Assembly: GCA_024282035.1 (NCBI GenBank) | Contig: JAMWZR010000002.1 | Coordinates: 1-49,953, forward strand | Source: Nitrosomonas sp. | Lineage (GTDB): Bacteria > Pseudomonadota > Gammaproteobacteria > Burkholderiales > Nitrosomonadaceae | DNA: 49,953 nucleotides | Reading direction: 5' to 3' | Part shown: positions 42,696 to 49,953 of the stretch, piece by piece | Position numbering within the stretch: position 1 is the stretch's first letter | How the letters are laid out: the number at the start of each line of letters is the position of its first letter | Notes under the pieces: generated by a model | What the model was told of the DNA's origin: nothing | Database searches by the model: none | Seen by the model: the letters and a program-made list of their open reading frames with translations, nothing else | Program-made: the position numbers and the translations under genes

Positions 42696-43928
42696 TTGAA
42701 ATTCCGACTTCATTTCTCGCTCCGGTGTCACCGGATTATCCGGGGAAGTATTCTGTTACTGGTTGCGATGCTCCCGGCATGTGTACACAGACAGTTTGTT
42801 AGCGAACCTTATCCCCGCTGGGGGCAGGAAACGAGCATTACGCAGGCGGATGCGGCGCCTTTAATCCTGCGAACGCTATACCCAGTCGACCCGGAAGGCG
42901 CGAAGGCATGTGTTTTGCTGGTGCATGGCATGAACGAGCATATCGGGCGCTATCATGAAACAGCGCAGTATTTTGCACGGCAATACATTGTGACCGGTTT
43001 TGACCATCATGCGCATGGACTGTCCAATCCGGTGTTGCAACAGGCTGACAGCGAACTGATGCAAGGTGCGGCTCGAACCGAGGTTAGCGATGCCTATCTG
43101 GCACAAGCGCAGCTAAGCGATTTGCAGCCCTTGCGCCGATACCTGCAACAGGCGCTCAGGCAAACCTTCGCGTTGTGCGATTCAACGAATGAAGTAAAAC
43201 AACCGGTATTCATCATTGCCCACAGCCTGGGTGCATTGGTGACGGCATCCTATCTGCTGCAATCCCTAGTTGAAGACGACCCCGACGGGCGAGTACAGGG
43301 TGTGGTTTTTCTGGCGCCCGCGTTTGCGGTGAGCGAACCTCCGGGATGGCGAGGCTGGTTGGCTACGCCATTGATCGCCTTGTCCTTTCATGCCGAAACA
43401 CATTTTTTGCAGCCGCAGGATGAGCCATTACCCTTGCTGATACTCAATCAGGCGTTCGCGGTGGTTACCGTGCCGCTACTGGATGGCTTGTTTGATGTGT
43501 TGTCCTGGCCAGGAATACGAGCCGTCGTGTCGCCCACGTCGCCAGCATGGGTGAGGGGCTATCTGACCGATAGCGAAGCCGAGAAGCAGCGTTTGCACAA
43601 CGATCACTGGATCGTGCGGCGCACCCTGTTGCGGTTCGTCAAAGGTATCGAAGAGGAAATCGTTCGTTTCCGGCGGCACATGAATACATTCAACATACCT
43701 TATTACCTGGTGTACTCCGAACATGACCCGATTACACCGGCCTGGGGTGCGCAGGATTTCGTCGCAGCGACATACCATCATCATGTGCATAATGCCGTCC
43801 TGGCACTGCCGATGCACTATCACCAGCATGCTTTTTTGCAGGAACCTACGCGCTCCGCGATTCTGGGCCAAATCGAGCGATGGATGCAGCATCGTGTGCA
43901 ACAGTATGAGCCGAACGAACAGGAGTAA
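42696..43928 (+). CDS. Lipoprotein alpha/beta hydrolase (monoacylglycerol lipase/serine aminopeptidase S33 type)
   Basis: 410 residues. A short signal ends in the lipobox VAMLPAC, so the mature enzyme is membrane-anchored outside the cytoplasm. The hydrolase core has CVLLVHGMNEHIGRY (oxyanion strand), S177 in IIAHSLGALV, the aspartate in VYSEHDPITP and the histidine in HYHQHAFL, the S33/monoglyceride lipase pattern. The substrate is unknown; a lysophospholipid or acylglycerol is the best guess. The frame starts with TTG (an out-of-frame ATG precedes it), with no clear ribosome site, so the start could be misplaced. It lies 111 bases after the ACP gene, in the same direction. Confidence 0.8.
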   Translation: MKFRLHFSLRCHRIIRGSILLLVAMLPACVHRQFVSEPYPRWGQETSITQADAAPLILRTLYPVDPEGAKACVLLVHGMNEHIGRYHETAQYFARQYIVTGFDHHAHGLSNPVLQQADSELMQGAARTEVSDAYLAQAQLSDLQPLRRYLQQALRQTFALCDSTNEVKQPVFIIAHSLGALVTASYLLQSLVEDDPDGRVQGVVFLAPAFAVSEPPGWRGWLATPLIALSFHAETHFLQPQDEPLPLLILNQAFAVVTVPLLDGLFDVLSWPGIRAVVSPTSPAWVRGYLTDSEAEKQRLHNDHWIVRRTLLRFVKGIEEEIVRFRRHMNTFNIPYYLVYSEHDPITPAWGAQDFVAATYHHHVHNAVLALPMHYHQHAFLQEPTRSAILGQIERWMQHRVQQYEPNEQE

Positions 43929-44066
43929 TGTCCGGGCGCGCTATGTGGAATGGACGAGATTGTGGGAGCGTTTTCCGGTTGCAGGCCACCTTCTGATCAT
44001 GGACAACGCAAGTCAAATGAATGATCATCACATGACATTTTCTTTACTTATTTAGAAGGAATCGCA

Positions 44067-44405
44067 ATGCTGAAAGCTACATTACCCGAATTGATGCAAC
44101 GCATACCCGGCAAGGCCAGTGCGGAATGGCCTATGGGTGAACCATTTGCGCTGGCTTTTGCGCATGGCACCATGTCGGTTGAAGTCTATGCACCGAAAGG
44201 TACTGATATTCAAACACCACACATTCAGGATGAGTTGTATTTCATTCATTCTGGCCAGGGAGAAATCGTCATCGCCGGGGAGCGACATGCGTTCGAACCG
44301 GGTATGGTATTTTTCGTGGCAGCGCATGTCGAACACCGCTTCGAAAATTTCTCGTCGGATTTCATCACTTGGGTGGTGTTCTGGGGGCCTAAAGGCGGTG
44401 AATAA
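44067..44405 (+). CDS. Small cupin-domain protein
   Basis: 112 residues, single cupin fold: HIQDELYFIHSGQGEIVIAGERH and FEPGMVFFVAAHVEHRFENF, with the histidines and glutamate needed for a metal site. The ligand is unknown. An AAGGAA site is 6 bases before the ATG. The last eight bases of the gene overlap the start of the next gene (GTGAATAA), so the two are translated together. This pairing of a cupin with an Spx/ArsC-like protein hints at redox or stress roles, but nothing specific can be claimed. Confidence 0.85.
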   Translation: MLKATLPELMQRIPGKASAEWPMGEPFALAFAHGTMSVEVYAPKGTDIQTPHIQDELYFIHSGQGEIVIAGERHAFEPGMVFFVAAHVEHRFENFSSDFITWVVFWGPKGGE

Positions 44406-44751
44406 ACTATTCGGCTATAAGCAATGCGGCACGTGCCGCAAGGCAGAACGTTTTTTGCAGCAAACCGGCATCGTCTATGAATTCATCGACATTACCGAGA
44501 ATCCCCCGGATGCGACGGAACTGGCTGAAATTGCAAAGCTTGCACAGGTCTCGCTGAACAAGCTGTTCAATACCAGTGGCGTGCAATATCGTGAACTGCG
44601 CATCAAGGAACAATTGCCGGCTTTGACCGAGCAGCAGATCCTCGAATTGCTGGCTGGCAACGGTCGCCTGATCAAGCGGCCATTGATGACGGATGGCCAA
44701 AGAGCGACTGTCGGCTTCGACGAGGAGCGGTTTCGCACTGTCTGGGGATGA
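44398..44751 (+). CDS. Spx/ArsC-family thioredoxin-fold protein (YffB-like)
   Basis: 117 residues from a GTG at 44398. The CxxC lies at C10 and C13 in FGYKQCGTCRKAERFL, and the second half has the family signature NKLFNTSGVQYRELRIKEQL, then the end LIKRPLMTDG. This is the MgsR/Spx/YffB branch of ArsC-fold proteins, commonly annotated as arsenate reductase-like but with no arsenic genes here. The GTG overlaps the cupin stop by eight bases, which supports coupled translation. I prefer a redox-regulatory or glutathione-linked role over arsenate reduction, at moderate confidence. Confidence 0.85.
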   Translation: MNKLFGYKQCGTCRKAERFLQQTGIVYEFIDITENPPDATELAEIAKLAQVSLNKLFNTSGVQYRELRIKEQLPALTEQQILELLAGNGRLIKRPLMTDGQRATVGFDEERFRTVWG

Positions 44752-44956
44752 AGTTGTCGCTGCCAGTTTACCGGTTAATCGTGAAGCGGAAGACCGACCT
44801 TCAGCAAACGGTTCACTGATGGCAAATCACGGGCTCATCCGACGTACGGCGTAGCCAATCAAACTTGCGCTTTCGCCTTCATGCTTGTACTCTTTTTCAC
44901 CACATAGCGGCATGAACTGAGGTTTATTCGATAACCGGATCAAGCAGGAGGCAAAA

Positions 44957-47488
44957 TTGAGCGATGGAAGTTTTATAGTGCGCAAGGCAGCGGTGCTGGG
45001 CGCGGGAGTGATGGGGGCGCAGATCGCAGCGCATCTGGTCAATGCCAATATCGAAACATTGTTGTTCGAATTACCCGCAACGGATGCAGGCGACCCCAAT
45101 GCCAATGTCGTCAAGGCCGTCGAGAAACTCAAGAAAAAGGAGCCTGCACCCCTTTCAGTCAAGGCCAGGGCACAGGCTATCCAGGCCGCCAATTATGATC
45201 AGCATCTGGAATTACTGAAGGACTGCGATTTGGTGATTGAAGCGATTGCCGAACGCATGGACTGGAAACGCGATTTGTATGTCAAAGTTGCGCCGTATCT
45301 GGGCGAGCATACGATTTTCGCCAGCAATACTTCCGGCCTGTCCATCAATAAACTAGCCGAAGCCTTTCCGGAAGCCTTGCGGCACCGTTTTTGCGGTATT
45401 CATTTTTTCAATCCACCGCGTTACATGCATCTGGTCGAACTGATTCCCTGTCGTGTCAGTGATGCCACCATGCTGGATCATCTGGAAGCCTTTCTGGTGA
45501 CCAATCTGGGTAAGGGCGTGATTCGCGCCAAGGACACGCCGAACTTTATCGCCAACCGCATTGGTGTGTTCTCACTGCTGGCGACGATGCATCATGGGCG
45601 GATGTGCAATTTTGGTTTCGATCTAGTCGATGCGCTGACCGGCACACTGATTGGTCGTCCCAAGAGCGCTACATTCCGTACTGCGGATGTGGTGGGGCTG
45701 GATACGCTGGCGCATGTGATCAACACCATGCGCGATACCTTGCCGGATGATCCGTGGCATTCCCATTTCGTCGTGCCGGACTGGTTACAGGGACTGATCG
45801 AAGTGGGAGCGCTGGGAGAGAAGGTCAAGCGTGGTGTATACCAAAAAATCAAGAACGAAATCCACGTACTTGACATGGCAGCCAAGGATTATCGTGTATC
45901 GGCTGCGGAGGTCAATGACGATTTGAAGCAGCTGCTGAAATACAGCAGTCCTGCAGACAAGTTTGCGACACTGCGCAACAGCCAGGATCCGCAGGCACAG
46001 TTTTTATGGTCCATTTTTCGCGATCTGTTTCATTATTGTGCGGTACAACTGGAATCGATTGCCGATAATGCGCGTGATCTGGATTTGGCGGTGCGCTGGG
46101 GTTTTGGCTGGAACCAAGGGCCTTTCGAGATTTGGCAAGCGGCGGGATGGAAGCAGATTGCCGATTGGATCCAGCAGGATATTGCTGCTGGCAAGACCAT
46201 GAGCGCTGCGCCTTTGCCGCAGTGGGTCATGGAGATTGCCGATGGCATCACCCAACATGTACATGGCACGCAGGGATCGTTTGCGCCTGCTACCGGAAAA
46301 TTGCAGGCACGCTCCAGGTTGCCTGTTTACCGTCGTCAACTTTTCCCGGATCGGTTGATGGGCGAGGAGACAGGATATGGGCAGACCATTTTCGAGACGG
46401 ATGGCGTGCGGCTGTGGCATACCGGCGATCGCATTGCCATTCTCAGTTTCAAAAGCAAGATGCACACCGTTGGCATGGATGTCCTGCAGGGCATACAACA
46501 GGCCATCACCGAAGCCGAGCAAAACTGGCAGGCGCTGGTTATCTGGCAAACCGAGCCACCTTTCTCGGCTGGAGCCAATCTGCAGCAAGCGACCGAACGT
46601 CCAAAGGGCCATGCGCAGTCAGGTGATGCACCAGCTCCGGCGCATCGGCCTCCTTCGGCTTTCCAGTCTTTCCTGAAAAAATTCAAGAAATCGGCGCAGG
46701 CCAAGGTCTTGCAGGTCGCGCGCGATCTGGATCTGGCCGATGTGTTGATGGCCAAGAAGCTGGCCGAGGTTGAAGGCATGATCAAACTGTTTCAGCAAAC
46801 ATCGCAGCGGTTGCGCTATTCGATGATTCCAACCGTGGCTGCGGTGGATGGCCTGGCGCTGGGAGGGGGGTGCGAGTTCGTCATGCACTGCGACCGTGCG
46901 GTGGCTACTTTGGAGACCTACATCGGCCTGGTGGAAACCGGCGTTGGATTGCTGCCAGCGGGAGGAGGTTGCAAGGAATTCGCCATGCGGGCCGCGCAAG
47001 CTGCCAAAGATGGCGATCCTTTTCCACAGTTGAAGTACTATTTCCAGACGGTGGCGATGGCGGAACTGGCCAAGAGTGCCGAGCAGGCAAAGGAACTGGG
47101 TTATCTGCGACCTGCCGATACCGTGGTGATGCATCGTTTCGAATTGCTGCACGTGGCGAAAGCGCAGGCACTGGCATTGGCGGAATCTGGTTACCGGCCT
47201 CCACTTCGAGCCAGGGAAATTCCTGTAGCCGGTAATACGGGCATTGCGACTATTCAAAGCCAACTGGTGAACATGCGCGAAGGCGGATTCATTTCGGAAC
47301 ACGACAATCTGATCGCGAATAAGGTGGCCCATGTAATGTGCGGAGGTGATCTGACTCCGGGCAGCCTGGTCGATGAAGATTGGTTCCTGGAACTGGAGCG
47401 CGCAGCCTTCATGGAATTGCTGGCCACCGAAAAAACCCAGGCGCGAATCGAACATACCCTGAAAACCGGTAAACCGCTGAGAAACTGA
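44957..47488 (+). CDS. FadB-like fusion: 3-hydroxyacyl-CoA dehydrogenase / enoyl-CoA hydratase
   Basis: 843 residues. Start is a TTG behind a textbook AGGAGG (44946-44951). The dehydrogenase comes first: NAD site KAAVLGAGVMGAQIAAHL, catalytic GIHFFNPPRYMHLVELI, and the second helical domain to about residue 400. The hydratase/isomerase domain is C-terminal (about 500-720; VAAVDGLALGGGCEF). This is the reverse of E. coli FadB, where the hydratase is first. A hydrophilic, Lys/Ala/Pro-rich insert of about 70 residues interrupts the hydratase domain before the GGGCEF core. The enzyme performs hydration and the second oxidation of beta-oxidation, and the thiolase gene is directly downstream. No sequence-level sign of truncation. 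Confidence 0.93.
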   Translation: MSDGSFIVRKAAVLGAGVMGAQIAAHLVNANIETLLFELPATDAGDPNANVVKAVEKLKKKEPAPLSVKARAQAIQAANYDQHLELLKDCDLVIEAIAERMDWKRDLYVKVAPYLGEHTIFASNTSGLSINKLAEAFPEALRHRFCGIHFFNPPRYMHLVELIPCRVSDATMLDHLEAFLVTNLGKGVIRAKDTPNFIANRIGVFSLLATMHHGRMCNFGFDLVDALTGTLIGRPKSATFRTADVVGLDTLAHVINTMRDTLPDDPWHSHFVVPDWLQGLIEVGALGEKVKRGVYQKIKNEIHVLDMAAKDYRVSAAEVNDDLKQLLKYSSPADKFATLRNSQDPQAQFLWSIFRDLFHYCAVQLESIADNARDLDLAVRWGFGWNQGPFEIWQAAGWKQIADWIQQDIAAGKTMSAAPLPQWVMEIADGITQHVHGTQGSFAPATGKLQARSRLPVYRRQLFPDRLMGEETGYGQTIFETDGVRLWHTGDRIAILSFKSKMHTVGMDVLQGIQQAITEAEQNWQALVIWQTEPPFSAGANLQQATERPKGHAQSGDAPAPAHRPPSAFQSFLKKFKKSAQAKVLQVARDLDLADVLMAKKLAEVEGMIKLFQQTSQRLRYSMIPTVAAVDGLALGGGCEFVMHCDRAVATLETYIGLVETGVGLLPAGGGCKEFAMRAAQAAKDGDPFPQLKYYFQTVAMAELAKSAEQAKELGYLRPADTVVMHRFELLHVAKAQALALAESGYRPPLRAREIPVAGNTGIATIQSQLVNMREGGFISEHDNLIANKVAHVMCGGDLTPGSLVDEDWFLELERAAFMELLATEKTQARIEHTLKTGKPLRN

Positions 47489-47512
47489 TAGAGACGATCA
47501 ATGGAGAGGGCA

Positions 47513-48712
47513 ATGAGCAAACAAACACAGGAAGCGTATATCGTAGCTGCAGCACGGACTCCAGTGGGCAAGGCGCCGCGCGGCATGTTCAAGAATGTAC
47601 GTCCGGATGACATGCTGGTGCATGTGCTGCATGCGGTAATGAAGCAATGTGAGGGACTGGATCCGGCCGCCATCGACGATGTCATTGTCGGTTGTGCCAT
47701 GCCGGAAGCCGAGCAGGGCATCAATGTCGCCCGTGTGGCATTGTTACTGGCGGGATTACCCAATAGCGTGGCCGGTATGACGGTCAATCGCTTCTGTGCT
47801 TCGGGATTGCAATCCGTCGCTCTGGCGGCGGATCGCATTCGCCTTGGCGAAGCCGATGTGATGATTGCCGGCGGTACGGAGAGCATGAGCATGGTGCCGA
47901 TGATGGGAAACAAGGTGGCAATGAATCCGGCCATGTTCCTGCACGAGGAAAATGTGGCCATAGCCTATGGCATGGGGATGACAGCCGAAAAAGTAGCGGA
48001 ACAATGGAAGGTATCGCGCGAAGATCAGGATGAATTTGCCCTGACCAGCCACCAGCGCGCACTCAAGGCGATAGCTGACGGAGAATTTCATGACGAAATT
48101 GCGCCTTACACTGTCGATGAAAAACGTCCGGATCTGGTGACGCACAAGGTCCATGAGGAAATTGCAGTCAAAACTACCGACGAAGGACCGCGTGCCGATA
48201 CCAATCCACAGGTATTGGCGAAGCTGAAGCCGGTTTTTGCTGCCAAGGGTTCGGTCACGGCGGGAAACAGCTCGCAGATGTCGGATGGGGCGGGGGCTGT
48301 CGTGTTGATGAGCGAAGCTGCGTTGAAACGTTTCAACTTGACACCATTAGGACGATTCATTGGGTTTTCTGTCGCTGGTGTGCCGCCGGAAATCATGGGT
48401 GTGGGTCCGATCCAGGCGATTCCCAAGGTGCTCAAACAAACTGGCATCAGGCAGGACGACCTGGACTGGATCGAGCTTAACGAAGCCTTTGCTGCACAGA
48501 GCCTTGCCGTGATCCGTGATCTGAATCTGGATCGTAACAAGGTCAATCCACTGGGGGGGGCGATTGCGCTGGGACATCCTCTCGGTGCGACCGGATCGAT
48601 TCGCGTCGCTACGCTGCTTCATGGGTTGCGTCGTCACAAACTGAAATACGGTATGGTGACGATGTGTATCGGTAGCGGCATGGGCGCCGCCGGAGTATTT
48701 GAATCGCTGTAA
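47513..48712 (+). CDS. fadA: Acetyl-CoA acyltransferase (3-ketoacyl-CoA thiolase)
   Basis: 399 residues. The ATG at 47513 has a GGAGAG site at 47503-47508; an in-frame ATG four codons upstream is less well placed. The acyl-enzyme cysteine is in VNRFCASGLQSVA, the second histidine in GGAIALGHPLGATG, and the second cysteine in MVTMCIGSGMGAAG. NEAFAAQ is also typical. It cleaves 3-ketoacyl-CoA to acetyl-CoA plus a shortened acyl-CoA. It follows the fadB-like gene by 24 bases, so the two likely form the trifunctional beta-oxidation complex. A hairpin terminator lies after it. Confidence 0.95.
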   Translation: MSKQTQEAYIVAAARTPVGKAPRGMFKNVRPDDMLVHVLHAVMKQCEGLDPAAIDDVIVGCAMPEAEQGINVARVALLLAGLPNSVAGMTVNRFCASGLQSVALAADRIRLGEADVMIAGGTESMSMVPMMGNKVAMNPAMFLHEENVAIAYGMGMTAEKVAEQWKVSREDQDEFALTSHQRALKAIADGEFHDEIAPYTVDEKRPDLVTHKVHEEIAVKTTDEGPRADTNPQVLAKLKPVFAAKGSVTAGNSSQMSDGAGAVVLMSEAALKRFNLTPLGRFIGFSVAGVPPEIMGVGPIQAIPKVLKQTGIRQDDLDWIELNEAFAAQSLAVIRDLNLDRNKVNPLGGAIALGHPLGATGSIRVATLLHGLRRHKLKYGMVTMCIGSGMGAAGVFESL

Positions 48713-49056
48713 GCAAGCTGAATGCGCCGGAGGGCAATCCTCCGGTATGTCTAATGGTTTTCCCGGTCTGATTATTCAGTCTTGGGTAACCGGAGTGGGC
48801 GAGCATAGTCCGTTTTATCAGACCGTATCTTTCATACAACCGATTCTCTGATTGCTGGATTGGTGCAAAAGCACATTTTTAACAATGCCTTGCGCTTCGA
48901 TTGGCTGCGATCATTATGCATTGATGTCACTCTGCAAAAAATCCTGGTTACTGGCTGGCAACAGCACCGCTCAAGGGATCGGACTTTGACGCCGATACTC
49001 TGGAACCAGCCGATTGTTATTGATGAATTTGCATGCATAGTGAGTGAAACCGGAAA
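48713..49056 (+). other. 344-bp gap between fadA and the HDOD gene
   Basis: Apart from the terminator at 48727-48745 I find no gene, repeat or convincing promoter. Short frames of 60-75 codons are present on both strands but lack ribosome sites and overlap the HDOD start, so they are not reported. Confidence 0.5.
48727..48745 (+). terminator. Hairpin after fadA
   Basis: Arms CCGGAGG (48727-48733) and CCTCCGG (48739-48745) with a 5-base loop, starting 15 bases after the fadA stop. The following GGTTTT (48757 onward) is only a weak T-run, so termination may be partial. Confidence 0.6.
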
Positions 49057-49953
49057 ATGATCCAAACAACAACCCTAAGACCAGCCGCGAGCGGGAATCA
49101 TGCCGATTTTCTCGCACTGTTGGCCATGCGTATGCAGGAGAAGGGTGAGCTTCCGGTTCTGGCCAAATCAATCCGGCATTTCAAGGCGCAGATCGACAAT
49201 CGAGACAATGTGGGTATCGATATCATCAATGCCATTCTGGGCGATTTTACGCTGATGCAACGTGTCATCCGATTGGCCAATTCCAGTCTGCACTCGATTT
49301 CCGGCAACGGCGTTACCACGGTTACGCAGGCCGTGGCTATAGCCGGTCTGGATTCGATCACACGCATGGTGGCCAATTTATCCTTGCTCGATGAACAATC
49401 AGCCACATCGGCGGAATCCTATGAGGTGCATTTGGAGCTGGAAAAGGCGATGTTGGCCAGCGACATTGCCCGAAATGTTGCAGCGATGAGCTGTAAGGAT
49501 CATGTCGAAGGAGCGGTGATTCGCGTCATGATGCAGCATGTGGCGCGTCTGATGGTGGCTTTTTATTGTCCTGAAATATGGTGCAAGATTCGCCGGGTTG
49601 CCGCTGGTGATTATGAACGTGAACAATCAGCCGCTCAATGGATTACCGGTGTCAGTCTGGGAGAAGTGACATCGGTTGTTGCCGGGAACTGGCGGTTGCC
49701 CAGAAAAATGATTGAACGCGACCTCATGTTATCGATCAATGATGCAATCGATCATCCGGGGTCGGAGGCGTGGTTGCAGGCGTTGAGTCACTTTGCCACC
49801 AGAACGGCGTCGCTGTTGATCAACAAGAATGTCGACCAGCGTAGTTTGAAAAATTTTGTGGCGCGTTGCGGTTTGCCTCTGCAAATGACGATTGCCGATT
49901 TGCTGCAAGCCATTACCTGCGCACGAAAACAGCCACTGATCAAGCATCTCCCC
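49057..49953 (+). CDS. HDOD-domain protein (N-terminal part, runs off the window)
   Basis: 299 codons are visible, from an ATG with a GGAAA site. The N-terminal 200 residues are an HDOD domain, helical and related to HD phosphohydrolases: LPVLAKSIRHF, INAILGDFTLMQRVIRLANS, then VTTVTQAVAIAGLDSITRMV. The metal-binding HD pair of true HD domains is not kept, as usual for HDOD. Such proteins act in signalling (motility, c-di-GMP, stress), often with a kinase, GAF or EAL partner domain downstream. What follows here lies outside the window. The residues after about 200 match nothing I recognise. Confidence 0.78.
   Translation, partial: MIQTTTLRPAASGNHADFLALLAMRMQEKGELPVLAKSIRHFKAQIDNRDNVGIDIINAILGDFTLMQRVIRLANSSLHSISGNGVTTVTQAVAIAGLDSITRMVANLSLLDEQSATSAESYEVHLELEKAMLASDIARNVAAMSCKDHVEGAVIRVMMQHVARLMVAFYCPEIWCKIRRVAAGDYEREQSAAQWITGVSLGEVTSVVAGNWRLPRKMIERDLMLSINDAIDHPGSEAWLQALSHFATRTASLLINKNVDQRSLKNFVARCGLPLQMTIADLLQAITCARKQPLIKHLP

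Noticed and set aside
44398-44751. Arsenate reductase as the function of the Spx/ArsC-like gene
   Set aside because: No arsR, arsB or acr3 nearby, and the motif layout is that of the YffB/Spx branch.

Overview
The window (49,953 bp, every complete gene intact, no RNA genes, no insertion sequences, no CRISPR) looks like chromosomal DNA of a Gram-negative proteobacterium, most likely a beta- or gammaproteobacterium of intermediate G+C. The evidence is a TonB-dependent receptor and lipoproteins (outer membrane), FadE/FadA-type beta-oxidation enzymes, DapE, YajD, SixA, a Ppx/Ppk1 polyphosphate pair, and several large PAS/GGDEF/EAL proteins. I cannot name the genus from sequence alone.

Layout. 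1-5,029 (minus strand): the N-terminal part of a triple-PAS, probably chemotaxis-related, sensor, then alpha-glucan phosphorylase and glucokinase (glycogen/maltodextrin use). 5,218-15,080 (plus): a HerA-like ATPase, a three-gene signalling operon (hybrid histidine kinase with two kinase cores, stand-alone receiver, and a REC-REC-PAS-GAF-PAS-GGDEF-EAL protein), and a DsbA-fold protein. 15,123-17,276 (minus): dapE followed by a lipoprotein gene. 17,512-22,861 (plus): fadE, acyl-CoA synthetase, HNH nuclease yajD, and a helix-hairpin-helix protein with a very lysine-rich tail.

23,167-23,916 is an AT-rich single-gene insert encoding a VRR-NUC nuclease-like protein, overlapping sixA tail to tail. 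23,892-32,803 is a polyphosphate/second-messenger region: sixA and ppx are divergent, then a LysM-FecR protein and a CHASE2-PAS-GGDEF-EAL protein (stop/start overlap), then ppk1 on the opposite strand. 32,915-39,880 (minus) holds a PQQ-type sugar dehydrogenase, a glycosyltransferase/HpcH-type aldolase/RmlC-like cupin cassette, a small RTX-like protein behind an exact consensus sigma-70 promoter, and a TonB-dependent receptor.

40,151-49,953 (plus): an SGNH-hydrolase-like protein; a ketoacyl-ACP synthase, an ACP and a lipoprotein alpha/beta hydrolase; a cupin/Spx-ArsC pair; a fadB-like/fadA operon; and the start of an HDOD protein.

How the parts fit: fadE/acyl-CoA synthetase and fadB/fadA together give the main steps of fatty-acid beta-oxidation from two loci. 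Two independent c-di-GMP modules (11,028-14,408 and 27,848-30,688), each with both GGDEF and EAL motifs intact, suggest strong investment in sensing and lifestyle switching. The least explained parts are the VRR-NUC insert, the RTX-like gene with its repeat-laden promoter, the aldolase-containing glycan cassette, and the KAS/ACP/lipase cassette.
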